The notes under the pieces are model-generated. The model made no database searches and had not been told where the DNA came from. It saw only the letters and a list, made by a program, of their open reading frames with translations. Below, piece after piece: positions 8,609 to 18,641 of a DNA stretch of 57,588 nucleotides. The translations under genes and the position numbers were made by a program. Origin of the DNA: Rhodospirillaceae bacterium (GTDB taxonomy: Bacteria > Pseudomonadota > Alphaproteobacteria > Thalassobaculales > Thalassobaculaceae); NCBI GenBank assembly GCA_002722775.1, contig PBMU01000020.1:1-57588 (forward strand). Direction: 5' to 3'. Each line of letters opens with the position of its first letter. The first letter of the stretch is position 1.

Positions 8609-10655
8609 ATGAGTTACAGGGTCGGTGTCGATATCGGCGGAACCTTCACAGACTTCTGTGTGTTTGGCGAGACAACGGGGACGCTCGAGACCTTAAAAGT
8701 GCTTTCGCGCCCGGACGAGTCTGGTGCAGAGGTGGCCGAAGGACTGGTGGAGCTCTCGCGGCTGTACGGCATTGATCCTTCCGTTATTTCCTATTTCACC
8801 CACGGCACTACTGTCGGCGTGAACACGGTGATCCAGAGAAAGGGTGTGGAACCTTTGCTTGATAACCACGAAGGAATTCGAAGACGTGCTCGAGGTTGCG
8901 CGGTTGAAAATGCCCGATCCCTACAACTTATTCTCGTCTCGCCCGGAGCCGCTAATCACACGGGATAAGGTTTTCGGTATTACCGAACGTATCCTAGTCG
9001 ACGGTACGGTCGACGTGCCACTTGATCCAGAAAGCGTGCGGTCAGCAATTGAAGGTATTCGTGTGGTCGGTGGTGAAGCGGTGGTGATCGCATTGCTTCA
9101 CGCTTATCGCAATCCGGAACATGAAAGATGGGCAGCGGAAATCTTTCGGAAGGACGCTGAGGATATCGATGTGATCCTTGCAAGCGATGTTTGGCCGGTG
9201 ATCCGCGAGTACGAGCGAACGGTTACTGCCGCCGTCGCTGGTTATGTTCAGCCACGCGTCTCCTATTATCTTGGTTCTCTGCAGGATGCGCTCCGGAATG
9301 CCGGTGCTGGGTGCGAGGCGATGATCACTAAGTCGAACGGTGGGGTGATGACGGCGGAGTTGGGCAAGAAGGATTGCGCTCAGATACTTCTTTCAGGGAC
9401 TGCTTCAGGCGTCATTGGGGCTGCGAGTATCGCTAGGCAAGTGGGCGCGGGCGCTGCGATGAGTCTCGATATTGGTGGGACGAGCGCCGATGTAGCGATC
9501 ATCGAGTCGGGCGTGCCGCGATACGGTGTTGGTGAAATGATTGGTGAGTTTCCAATTTATATCCCGACCGTTTCGGTCACTTCGATCGGCGAAGGCGGTG
9601 GGTCAATCGCTTGGATAGATGAGCTCGGGGTATTGAAAGTTGGCCCGGTAAGTGCCGGTTCGGATCCGGGACCAGCGTGCTACGGCAGGGGTGGGAATAA
9701 TCCGACCATCACTGACGCGCTTGTGGTTCTCGGGTTCCTCGGGCGTGCCGCATTAGGATATAGTGCTGTCGCGATGCGGCCGGATCTCGCCTGGGCCGAG
9801 ATTGGTCGGATCGGGGATCGCCTTTCGATGACGCCGGAGGACGCAGCCGAGTCAATTATTCGGATTGCAATCTCAGGCATGTATCTGGAGGTCAGTAAAC
9901 TAGTTTCGCGGCATGGCGTTGATCCACGTGAATTGTCATTGATAGCGTTTGGCGGCGCAGGTCCAATGCTGGCTTGTTGGCTTGCCCGCGAGCTCGCAAT
10001 GAAAGAGGTGATCGTTCCCCAGGTGCCAGGTGTGTTGAGTGCCTTCGGCGGGTTGATCGCGGATGTCAAAAACGACTTTATCCAGACGGTCTATCTCGAC
10101 CTTGAGGAAAAGACGGTGGACGCGATGCGCGATAGCTTCGGCATGCTTGCCCGTCGCGCTATGAAATGGATCCGGGATGAACAAGGTTTCGATGATACAG
10201 TCGCCATGTTCCCGTCCGCTGACATGCGTTATCGCGGTCAGTCCTTTGAGATCGACACGCCCCTGGAAGCGCTTTGGATCGAGGAGGGTGATGTTAAAGC
10301 TATGGCGGCCGCCTTCCACAAATTGCACGAACAGGTATACGAACATTCTGACCCGGCGGCGGAGGTGCAGGTGATCAACCTACGAATGGTGATCACCGGC
10401 AAGCCGCCGAAACCCGCCTTCGCGCCGCTGCCCGAGTCCGACGGGGCGCTCCTGCCCCGAGAAACGGTATCGGTGTTCCTCGATGGATCGATCAACGACG
10501 CGTTTGTTCTTGCGCGATCAGATATGAAGGCCAGTCATTCGTTTGATGGCCCGGCAATCGTCACGCAGGACGACTGCACAACCTGCATCCTGGATGGCTT
10601 CAAGGCCGAGGTCGACGGTTTCGGTAACCTAATCATCCGGCCAGGGGATGTATGA
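8609..10655 (+). pseudogene. hyuA: hydantoinase/oxoprolinase subunit A, frameshifted
   Basis: The N-terminal part runs from the ATG at 8609, with the actin-like ATPase motif VGVDIGGTFTDF and HGTTVGVNTVIQRKG. It then leaves frame near 8852. The family-typical continuation LITTKEFEDVLEVARLKMPD lies in another frame and runs to 10655. Deleting one base of the CC near 8852 restores a continuous protein of about 681 residues, the normal length for HyuA. HyuA is the ATP-dependent subunit that, with HyuB, opens N-methylhydantoin or 5-oxoproline-like rings. The downstream hyuB is intact and overlaps its stop by ATGA. The lesion could be a recent mutation or a one-base sequencing or assembly error. 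Everything after the break looks well conserved, which favours recent loss or error. Confidence 0.85.
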
Positions 10656-12655
10656 TGACTATCGACAAGGTCACGCTGGAGATCCTAAAAAATCATTGCC
10701 GGGCAGCAGCTGAAAGCATGGCTTATACGCTCTACCGCACTGCCCATTCGACTTTTGTGAAGGAGACGGAGGACTTTACCACAGGTCTCACTACGCCCCA
10801 GGGCGAAACCTTCGCCACGCCGGTGGAACTAGGGGCGACATGGTTTGTCGGCCTCAACTATCAGACCGTGATATCGATGATCGGGTCCTATGATGAGGGC
10901 GACATTTGCATGACCAACGATCCCTATAGCGGTCATGTTTGCACTCACTCACCGGACATGCATGTCTGGAAGCCGGTGTTCCACGAGGACGAGATCGTCT
11001 GCTTCGTGGTTGGCCATATCCATAACACTGACGTAGGTGGAGCCGTTCCAGCCAGTATCTCTCGCACACTTTCCGAGGTACATCAGGAGGGTATCCGCAT
11101 TCCCCCATCAAAAGTCGTGCGGGCCGGTGTATTCAACCAAGAACTTATCGATGTGATGCTCACCAATGTGCGTATGCCGGAACAGAACTGGGGTGACCTG
11201 AAGGCTCAGATCGCAGCGATGAACACAGGGGAGCGGCGGGTTCACGAGATGATCGGCAAGTTTGGGATCGAGATCTTCAAGGCCGGCATCACCGAACTGC
11301 TTGACTATGCCGAAGCCCAGGCGCGTGCCATCGTCGCAAGCCTTCCCGACGGGGAGTATTTCTTTGCCGATTACATGGATGAGGATGCTCCCGACGGCTA
11401 TCCTTGTAGGCTCGCACTCACATTGCGTATAAAGTGCGAGGAGGTCGAGCTCGATTTCACAGGCACTGACCCGCAGATCGAATCCTCGATTAACATGCCG
11501 ACTGGTGGTCAGGAGCGACATGCCTTGCTGATGGTCGGATTGATCTATGTGCTCTATTCGTTGGATACTAGTCTTTTCTTAAATTCCGGTGTTTGTCGGG
11601 TGGCGCGTTCGGTGCTGCCCAAAGGTACGGTGGTCAACCCGCATTTCCCGGCAGCGGTGGGTTTGCGCACCCTTTCCGTTCAACGCCTTATGGGCTTGAT
11701 TTTTGGTGCTTTTGTGCAAGCTGCCCCCGCTCGCCTACCATCATGTCCGGCCAGCGGGGGTCCCATCATGAACGTGAACACGATCGAAAACCGCACAGGA
11801 CGCCGAGTGGTCGCGGCCATAGGGCCCATCACGGGTGGAGCGGGTGGCAATCCGTTTGGAGACGGCAGCGATGGCTCTGGCGGGAATTCCGGGTTCCTTA
11901 AGAACACGCCAGTCGAAATAAACGAGGCCGAAGTACCAATGAAGGTTTTGCGTTATGGATTGACGCCGGACTCGGGTGGGCCGGGAAAGTATCGGGGTGG
12001 CCTTGCGATCCAGATGCGATTCCAGGCTCAGGCACCAAACACGCGGGTCACCGCTCGTAATCGTGACTGGACCGTGTTTAACGCGTGGGGTGTGCTTGGA
12101 GGCAGGCCAGGTGGGAACTCGAGCTTCATTTTGAATCCTGACGGAAACCGCGAACGCGATCTTGGTAACATCGACTTTCTCTCGATTGGACCGGGCGAGA
12201 TCATCCAAGTGGCGTCGGGCGGAGCTGGCGGATGGGGTGACCCGTTGGAGCGTGATCCGGATCTGGTGGTGCTCGACGTGGCACGTGGTTTTGTCTCGGC
12301 GGAATCGGCTGAGTGGGACTATGGCTTGGTCCTTGCCAACGGTACCTTCGATCCCACGGCGACCCAAAAACGCCGCGCAGAATTGGCTGCAACCCGTTCT
12401 AAAGAGGAGCGTTTCTTTGATTTCGGCCCCAATCGGACCGCTTTCGAAGATCTCTGGAACTACAGAAACTACGCGGCTCTAACCGAGTTGCTGATGTTGA
12501 CGCCAGTGCATTGGCGTTTCTTCGTTAAGCACCGGATCTTCGAGGCTGTCGAGGCGCTCGGAGAAGAAGCACGCCAAGATGGTTCGGATGTACGCACCGC
12601 CCACGCCCGGATCCTGGATGAATTCCCGCAGCTGCGCATAGCGATGTCGACCTAG
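10652..12655 (+). CDS. hyuB: hydantoinase B / oxoprolinase family protein
   Basis: 667 residues, close to the usual length for HyuB. It starts with the typical DKVTLEILKNHCRAAAESMA and has the family segments ICMTNDPYSGHVCTHSPDM and HIHNTDVGG. A glycine-rich C-terminal part includes ASGGAGGWGDPLERDP. It is the partner of HyuA in ATP-dependent hydrolysis of cyclic amides such as hydantoins or 5-oxoproline. ATG overlaps the hyuA stop (ATGA), so the two are translationally coupled. If hyuA is really broken, this subunit may be orphaned. The stop overlaps the convergent GST-like gene by 4 bases. Confidence 0.93.
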   Translation: MMTIDKVTLEILKNHCRAAAESMAYTLYRTAHSTFVKETEDFTTGLTTPQGETFATPVELGATWFVGLNYQTVISMIGSYDEGDICMTNDPYSGHVCTHSPDMHVWKPVFHEDEIVCFVVGHIHNTDVGGAVPASISRTLSEVHQEGIRIPPSKVVRAGVFNQELIDVMLTNVRMPEQNWGDLKAQIAAMNTGERRVHEMIGKFGIEIFKAGITELLDYAEAQARAIVASLPDGEYFFADYMDEDAPDGYPCRLALTLRIKCEEVELDFTGTDPQIESSINMPTGGQERHALLMVGLIYVLYSLDTSLFLNSGVCRVARSVLPKGTVVNPHFPAAVGLRTLSVQRLMGLIFGAFVQAAPARLPSCPASGGPIMNVNTIENRTGRRVVAAIGPITGGAGGNPFGDGSDGSGGNSGFLKNTPVEINEAEVPMKVLRYGLTPDSGGPGKYRGGLAIQMRFQAQAPNTRVTARNRDWTVFNAWGVLGGRPGGNSSFILNPDGNRERDLGNIDFLSIGPGEIIQVASGGAGGWGDPLERDPDLVVLDVARGFVSAESAEWDYGLVLANGTFDPTATQKRRAELAATRSKEERFFDFGPNRTAFEDLWNYRNYAALTELLMLTPVHWRFFVKHRIFEAVEALGEEARQDGSDVRTAHARILDEFPQLRIAMST

Positions 12656-13257
12656 TCGGAGACGAGGGACCGCCTGACATTGTCCAGCGTGTCGATCCGC
12701 GCATGCCAGTCTACTAGGTTTGTATTGCCGGTGCGCCAGTCGAGGTCGCTAATCCGGTGCTCCAGTTCTAATGCGATATACAGATAGAGCTGAAGAAGAT
12801 TAAGCGGCCCGTCGAACCTGTGGTCAGAGATCCGTGAATCGAAAAATCGCGCAAGCCGCTCAGCCCGTGACTTCTCGTGGGCGATCAGTGACGGCGAGCG
12901 TTCATTTTTGGGCCGACGGATCTCGCGCACCCAGACTGAGACGCCGTCCAGCATGGCGTTAGCTGTCGCTTCCCAGGACCGATAAGTCCAGTCGTTTCGG
13001 TTGGCCGACTGGGTAAATCGGAGAGGGGACACGAGTTGGTCCAGATAGTCCGTGATCGCTGGCGTGTTCTCGATCCCAGTGCCTTCGTCAAGCCGTATAT
13101 AGGGGACCCTGCCCGAGGGGTTAAACTCGTAGAGCGGCAGGTCGGGTTTACGAGTCTCGGTCCAGATGTTTTCGACTCGATCACTAAGTCCTTTTTCTAG
13201 AACTATAATGCGGATTAGCCGTCCGTAGGGTGAGGTTTTGGTACTGTAAAGTTTCAT
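12652..13257 (-). CDS. glutathione S-transferase family protein
   Basis: 201 residues. The N-terminal thioredoxin-like half begins MKLYSTKTSPYGRLIRI and carries the NPSGRVPYI segment with the cis-proline and IENTPAITDYL, where the glutathione gamma-glutamyl contact lies. The C-terminal half is helical. The family conjugates or otherwise uses glutathione, and the substrate is unknown. It is convergent with hyuB with a 4-base stop overlap. The upstream region to 13770 is non-coding. No strong ribosome-binding site is visible. Confidence 0.85.
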   Translation of the reverse strand: MKLYSTKTSPYGRLIRIIVLEKGLSDRVENIWTETRKPDLPLYEFNPSGRVPYIRLDEGTGIENTPAITDYLDQLVSPLRFTQSANRNDWTYRSWEATANAMLDGVSVWVREIRRPKNERSPSLIAHEKSRAERLARFFDSRISDHRFDGPLNLLQLYLYIALELEHRISDLDWRTGNTNLVDWHARIDTLDNVRRSLVSD

Positions 13258-13770
13258 ATCAACACCATAACATTTTATAAGACCGATCAGACATTCGTCG
13301 GAGTATTTGGCTCCTATAGTTGTCCTTTGCCGGATAGCCGAGTCGACCTATAGTCCATCCAGATACGGCCCAATAACCGCAGAAAGCATCAGGCCCTCAA
13401 ATTCGGGGATGTTGGGCAGCTAGTTGACGTTTACGCGCGTCCTGACCTTTCTTCATTTGCAGGGAATTTGTCATAGGCGGCCAAGTTGGCAAATTATGAA
13501 CGCGGATTGATGCCTCTAAAATAGAGAACCAATTTATTTTATTTTAAAACCTATGAGGCTTGTACTTTTCCGTCCGTGCTTTTCTAGGACCCGGGGGCTG
13601 CTCTAGGATCCTGTTCCTGCCGCGTTCGTTTGTTAAGTCAAATTGCCCGTCTTGGGTAAAAGCAGCATCCGCCATTGGATGAACGATAGCTGAATTACAA
13701 GTGAGCATTTAGAAGATCCGTTGGTCGCGTTACTCTGGCGCCTTCTAGCAACCACCATTGGAGCCGAGAG
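13258..13770. other. 513-bp intergenic region without a recognised gene
   Basis: This lies between the start of the GST-like gene and the MDR enzyme, so it should hold both promoters. It is AT-richer than the genes, with an AT tract near 13520-13550. The minus strand holds a short stop-interrupted open stretch (around 13310-13440) reading NIPEFEGLMLSAVIGPYLDG, which may be a gene remnant, but I could not assign it. Confidence 0.5.
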
Positions 13771-14745
13771 ATGAAAGCAGCGACCGTCACTGGTTCTGGT
13801 GTCCAGGTCCTGGATGTACCGGAACCTAGCCCCGGACCAAGTGAGGTCAAGCTGCGCGTGCGCGCTTGTGGCATGAATCGGGCCGACTTAATGGTCGCCA
13901 GCGGAGCGATCCACGGTAAAATTGGCGGAGCCGGCACGATTGTTGGTATGGAATTCGCTGGTGAGGTGGTGGATGTGGGATCTGAAGTGACCCAGATTTC
14001 TCCTGGTGACCGAGTGATGTGTTCGGGTGCTGCTGGCTGGGCCGAATACGCCGTTGCGGATTTTGGCCGGACCGCGAAAATCCCGGACGTCAACATGAGC
14101 TTCGAGACAGCCGTTACGTTTCCGGTTGCGCTGCAGACAATGCATGATGCAGTTGTGACAAACGGCGCGCTCCAAGCAGGCCAGTCGGTATTGATTCAGG
14201 GGGCGAGTTCCGGCGTCGGGCTGATGGGCATGCAGATAGCCAAGCTGAGTGGCGCATCGATGGTGATCGGTAGTTCGACAGATTTTGGCCGCCGCGGCCG
14301 GCTTTCCGAATGTGGGGCGGACCTCGTGGTTGATTCCCGTGATCCGGCCTGGGTAGACCAAGTTCTCGAAGCGACAGGCGGCAAGGGGGTCGATCTGATT
14401 GTTGATCAGATCTCGGGCTATGTGATGAATCAGAACTTAGCTGCGACGGCAATTAAGGGACGTATTGTCAATGTTGGTAGGCTTGGTGGTTTCTCGGATG
14501 AATTCAACTTTGATCTTCACGCATTGCGGCGGATCACCTATGTCGGCGTCACATTCCGGACCCGCACGGTTGATGAAATTCGCGAAATCACCCGGCGCGT
14601 TGCGGAAGATCTGGGTTCGGCGGTGGCCGACGGAACTCTCTCAATTCCGATCGACAGGGTTTTCGCGCTCGACCGGGTCAACGACGCGATCGACCATATG
14701 ACTAACAATAAGCATTTCGGGAAGATCGTTCTTTCGGTGAGCTGA
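13771..14745 (+). CDS. zinc-binding dehydrogenase family, quinone oxidoreductase-like
   Basis: 324-residue medium-chain reductase. The N-terminal GroES-like domain includes GMEFAGEVVDVGSEV, and a Rossmann domain carries QGASSGVGLMGMQIAK. The cysteine cluster of zinc alcohol dehydrogenases is absent, as in NADPH:quinone reductases and enoyl reductases. It probably reduces an activated double bond or quinone with NADPH. A GAGCCGAGAG sequence before the ATG can serve as ribosome-binding site. It stands alone between two minus-strand genes. Confidence 0.9.
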   Translation: MKAATVTGSGVQVLDVPEPSPGPSEVKLRVRACGMNRADLMVASGAIHGKIGGAGTIVGMEFAGEVVDVGSEVTQISPGDRVMCSGAAGWAEYAVADFGRTAKIPDVNMSFETAVTFPVALQTMHDAVVTNGALQAGQSVLIQGASSGVGLMGMQIAKLSGASMVIGSSTDFGRRGRLSECGADLVVDSRDPAWVDQVLEATGGKGVDLIVDQISGYVMNQNLAATAIKGRIVNVGRLGGFSDEFNFDLHALRRITYVGVTFRTRTVDEIREITRRVAEDLGSAVADGTLSIPIDRVFALDRVNDAIDHMTNNKHFGKIVLSVS

Positions 14746-14876
14746 TTATGTGTGGTGAAATGGTTCATACGTTGTTTGTGAATGGTCGCGGCGCTGCGGT
14801 CCAAATTGATAGTGGCCGTCACAGTGGCATACTGTTATGCCTGGAACGAAATCACTACTGACGGTCTAAACCCATT

Positions 14877-16161
14877 CTAGGCATACCGGTTTTGTGAGAG
14901 ATACAGCGCGCCGATTGCAGTGAGTGGCCTCTGGACCGAGCGGAATTCTTCCACAAAGGCCTCCCACGAATCTTTTGGGCAGGCCGTTCTCCTGATTTCA
15001 TCCAGTGTCACTCTCCCATCGATCTTAGCAAGGAGATGAGCCTGGACGTCGGAAATCCTAAATGAGACTCGATTGTCCAGGCCGTCCATAGATAAATCGA
15101 GTCGGATCCTGTCTTCTCCCGGTTTGCGTCAGGCCAGAATCTGGGAAAACATATGCTGCACTGGGCTCGGGATCATGGCCTTTGATGTCTGCGCGTCAGC
15201 GGTTTTTACGTTGGCCGCGGATTTCGCATAGAATGCATGTTTTCGCATCGACCCAGACCGAAGTTCTGCCAGTTCCCATAATTCCCATGCATCGAGGTTC
15301 TGCGCGGCCGACCGGTCCTTGCCGGCAGGTAGCATAAGAGCTGGATCGTACTGAAATGGTGGAACGAAGGTCGTAATTGCGAACCCGGCGCTCTCTATAA
15401 GTCCCCTCACCTCGGGCACCCTATAGGCGCGGTCCTTAGGATGCAGGAATGTGTCTGCGATCTCGTCGTCGCTGAACTGTTCCGCAAGATGGAAGGCGGG
15501 ATTGATTCGTAGGCGATTGCGCCTCGGAAGAGTGGCAAGGATATCGCGAGTGCGTTCAGCTCGTTTTTGATCGATTGTGCCCTCGGTATCAAGCAAACGG
15601 AGGATACGTTGGGCATCGTAGACACCGGTGCGGCCCAACTCGCCGTAAATCATAGCGCCAATGCCGCCCTCCGGAGCAAGGTAATTAACGATTGTGGCGA
15701 GTACTCGTTTGGGGTCCTCTAAGTGGTGGAGTACGCCGCAACAATCGATGTAGTCAAACGGGCCGTCGCATGCGGGATCGAGTTCCTCGAGGCGGGGCGC
15801 TTCAAGGTGCACGTTTGGAAGACCGAGCTGGTCTGTTCGCTCGTGAGCGATGGCCAGCGACGTTTCCGAAAGATCCATGGCCCGGAATGTGGCGAAGAGG
15901 CCCGCGTCCCTTGCTTGTTTCCCGAGATCTACCAGAGCGTCACCAGTCCCACAGCCGGCGACCAAGACGCGAAACGGTTTTTCGTGGCTGAGTTCGCCGG
16001 AAAAAAATATGATGGTCAATAGCGGGTAGGTGCGAGGGAAGACCGACGCCACGGCGCGGATCTTGACTGTGATTGGCAGGATAGGGGAAGCGCTCGTACA
16101 AGGCACGGACGCGCTCCACCGTCTCAGATTTGCTGTCTTCGGCGTCCACTCTTCGGGCCAC
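14877..16161 (-). pseudogene. class I SAM-dependent methyltransferase with a frameshift and an in-frame TGA
   Basis: Three pieces make one family protein. The N-terminal piece (GTG near 16161, ALYERFPYPA region) leaves frame in a run of seven A at 16001-16007 (T in the coding strand). The methyltransferase domain follows in another frame with FRVLVAGCGTGDAL, DYIDCCGVLHHLEDP and APEGGIGAMIYGELG, and ends at a TGA (15129-15131). Beyond the TGA, in the same frame, the sequence goes on as RKPGEDRIRLDLSMDGL and a 70-residue ORF (ARLQ-poor, VDGRVTLDEIRR-like). This resembles the C-terminal domain usual in this family. Removing one A and reading through the TGA gives about 427 codons. Neighbouring genes use TGA as a normal stop, so recoding is unlikely. 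The 395-residue ORF in the track has a spurious N terminus. Confidence 0.75.
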
Positions 16162-16263
16162 GGTATTGCTCCGGCCGATTTTTGGGAGAGTGTATCAGGA
16201 CATTGGAGAAAATGGGACGCTCGCCAGCTGATGAATTTGGTGCGTGAAGGTTCGGTCGGATAG

Positions 16264-16290
16264 CATGCCTGAACTTGGTCGGCAGGCATG
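16264..16290 (+). promoter_or_regulatory. inverted repeat covering the start codon of the TPR/glycosyltransferase gene
   Basis: CATGCCTG (16264-16271) is repeated inverted as CAGGCATG (16283-16290) with an 11-base loop. The right arm includes the ATG start. A transcript starting upstream would place the start codon in an 8-pair hairpin, which could limit translation. It could also be a protein operator. No function is shown. Confidence 0.4.
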
Positions 16291-17808
16291 ACCAAGGCGG
16301 AGCTACAGGACGTCATGAACGAAGACTTAAAAAACTTCCTTAAAGACCTTCTGGATCAAGTGGCTCGCGATATGGCGGACGGATCCTTCGAGGATGCCAG
16401 CAATCGGCTAAGCCGTGTGATGGTGATCTTTCCAGGCCACGAGAAGACGAATAGGGTTATGTTCGAGGTCAGCATCAAGATTGCCAAACCAGAGAATCTG
16501 GCGGCAAACTTGTTCCGTCTCCGGCTCCTAGGCCTAGCCACAAAGTCAGACTTCCTAGCGGCACTGGGCGGTTTTGTTAAATCAGATCGCATCTCAGACG
16601 CTGTCGCGTTTTGCAAGAGCCTTCTTCGCAAGCAGCCCAACGACCCACTTACCCGGTTCTATGATGCCGAAATGGCAAGCGTTTCTATGCCGATCCCAGA
16701 TTACCTTCGTGCTTTGCGGGTGGTGCTTGTTCTAGAGCCTAGTTTGGCCATTGCTGCAGCTCAATACGCTGCTGAACTCGGTTTATATGATCCAAAAGCG
16801 TGGGGCATGCCAGAGGTCAATCGTTGGCGTACAAGGGCTTATGTGTCGGCGCCTGAGGACAGGGCAGTGCGCTTTGCGTTGGCCTACGAGGAACGTCGTC
16901 ATTCGATTCTGGACATGGAATCTTGGCGAAAATTTTCTCTCGATTACGCCTCACTCGAGGGGAGGAACGGACCGGTAAGTCTTCCGCTGCCGAGCTGGAA
17001 TGGACAGGTCGACAGGAACCAACGGCTTCTGGTTTGGGGCACTGACAGAGACGGGGTGGGCGACATTTTATTACACGCCAGATGCCTGCGAAGTCTCTTG
17101 GAAGTAGGCCAGACCGGGGGAGTTCGGGTTCCACAACGTTTGGAGAGACTTATTTGCCGATCGTTTCCGGACTGGGAAGTGTTCTCTGAACCTCGAGCGG
17201 TGTACGCAGAATATGGGTATTGTATCAGGCTCCTCGATCTAAGTGGGCATGTTGCCCCAGATGAGACTGTCGCCTATCTGCGTGCGGATTCCAACCTCCG
17301 TGACAACCTCCGTGGGCGTTATCGCCGGTCGTCGGACAAACCCCTGATTGGCCTTTCTTGGCGAGGGGGGTCGGGTGCGCTCGACCGCATGGCACGTACC
17401 GTGCCGCTAACGGAACTCGCGCGACTATTTTGCGACGATAAAATGATCTGGGTATCTTTGCAGCACGGCTCGTTAGAAGACGACGAGGTTAGGCTTGCAC
17501 AGGACGGTCGGTTGATCATCGATGAAGACATCGATCCTTATGGTGATATCGATCTGTTTGCCGCGCAGGTCGCGGCTATGGATGCCGTAATCTCGGTAAA
17601 TAACACCACAGCTAACCTCGCTGCTGGCCTAGGCCTCCCGACGCTTTGTATATTGCCCAAATCGACCCAGTGGTGGTGGGGTGTTGAGGGCGACCGAACA
17701 CCTTGGTATCCCAATATGAGATTGTTCCGACAGGCTGTGCCCGGCCAATGGGACGACGTGGTGGAGCGGATAGTTGCGGCTGTCGGCGCTCCCAAGGTTT
17801 CCGTATGA
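16288..17808 (+). CDS. TPR-like protein with C-terminal GT9-like glycosyltransferase domain
   Basis: 506 residues. The N-terminal half is helical with repeat-like segments (DASNRLSRVMVIFPGHE, ALRVVLVLEPSLAIAAAQYA), consistent with tetratricopeptide-type repeats. The C-terminal half (about 260-500) includes LLVWGTDRDGVGDILLHARC, GLSWRGG, and a heptosyltransferase-like end with MDAVISVNNTTANLAAGLGLP and TPWYPNMRLFRQ. Such TPR-GT fusions are common in Rhodospirillales and are thought to act in surface polysaccharide or flagellin glycosylation. It is cytoplasmic with no signal peptide. No good ribosome-binding site is visible, and the start lies in an inverted repeat. Confidence 0.8.
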   Translation: MTKAELQDVMNEDLKNFLKDLLDQVARDMADGSFEDASNRLSRVMVIFPGHEKTNRVMFEVSIKIAKPENLAANLFRLRLLGLATKSDFLAALGGFVKSDRISDAVAFCKSLLRKQPNDPLTRFYDAEMASVSMPIPDYLRALRVVLVLEPSLAIAAAQYAAELGLYDPKAWGMPEVNRWRTRAYVSAPEDRAVRFALAYEERRHSILDMESWRKFSLDYASLEGRNGPVSLPLPSWNGQVDRNQRLLVWGTDRDGVGDILLHARCLRSLLEVGQTGGVRVPQRLERLICRSFPDWEVFSEPRAVYAEYGYCIRLLDLSGHVAPDETVAYLRADSNLRDNLRGRYRRSSDKPLIGLSWRGGSGALDRMARTVPLTELARLFCDDKMIWVSLQHGSLEDDEVRLAQDGRLIIDEDIDPYGDIDLFAAQVAAMDAVISVNNTTANLAAGLGLPTLCILPKSTQWWWGVEGDRTPWYPNMRLFRQAVPGQWDDVVERIVAAVGAPKVSV

Positions 17809-17887
17809 TCACAAATGACTCTAGTCTTGAATATCAGGCGCTTGGGCAGGAACAGTAATTTGAGACAAATGGAACAGACAGGGGGAT

Positions 17888-18637
17888 ATGATGATTTATG
17901 AAGGCATGATCGCAGAATCAGTAATGATCAATGGTAACGATGGCGAACTGATCTCTTCTTATTTGGCGCGGCCGACAGGACCTGGCCCATTTCCGGGCAT
18001 CGTGCTCATCCATCACCTGCCCGGCTGGGGGGAGTTCTACCGCGAGACCACGCGAAAGTTTGCACATCACGGCTATGCCGCGATCAGCCATAATCTTTAC
18101 CATAGGATTGGCGAGGGTGATCCGGACGATGTCGCTGCCAAGGCGCGAGCGGAGGGCGGTGTATCGGATGATCAGATGGTTGGAGATACGGCGGGTGCAG
18201 TCACCTTTCTACGGGCCCAGCCCTATGTTTCCGCTAAGGTTGGCCTTATTGGTAGCTGTTCGGGCGGACGCCAGGCATTTCTTTATGCGTGCAGGCGCGA
18301 TGACATCGACGCGGTTGTAGATCAGTGGGGGGGGCGTGTGGTCCAAGCGGCCGACGACCGGCCCGAAAAACAGCCAATACCGCCTATCGATCTTACTAAG
18401 AACTTGGCATGTCCACTATTGGGCCTGTTCGGTAATGAAGACCGCGCACCGAGTATCGAACAGGTTGACCAGCACGAGGCGGAGTTGGTGAAGCACGGTA
18501 AGGATTATGAGTTCTATCGCTACGACAATGCTGGCCACGGGTTCTTCTATTATCACCGACCGATGTACCGGGTCGAGCAGGCCTTGGACGGTTGGGAAAA
18601 GATTTTTGCTTTCTTTTCGAAGCATCTCGGAGGTTAA
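17888..18637 (+). CDS. dienelactone hydrolase family protein
   Basis: 249-residue alpha/beta hydrolase. The nucleophile motif is GSCSGG with C124, and the other triad members are D185 in FGNEDRAPS and H217 in NAGHGFFY. A cysteine nucleophile is the hallmark of dienelactone hydrolases, which hydrolyse the lactone ring in chlorocatechol-type degradation. Many relatives act on other esters. The ATG follows GGGGG. The stop is four bases before the DUF6295 gene, so the two likely form an operon. Confidence 0.9.
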   Translation: MMIYEGMIAESVMINGNDGELISSYLARPTGPGPFPGIVLIHHLPGWGEFYRETTRKFAHHGYAAISHNLYHRIGEGDPDDVAAKARAEGGVSDDQMVGDTAGAVTFLRAQPYVSAKVGLIGSCSGGRQAFLYACRRDDIDAVVDQWGGRVVQAADDRPEKQPIPPIDLTKNLACPLLGLFGNEDRAPSIEQVDQHEAELVKHGKDYEFYRYDNAGHGFFYYHRPMYRVEQALDGWEKIFAFFSKHLGG

Positions 18638-18641
18638 AGAG

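Noticed and set aside
15129-15131. UGA read as an amino acid in the methyltransferase
   Set aside because: Other genes here end in TGA normally and no recoding signal is seen; a nonsense change is simpler.
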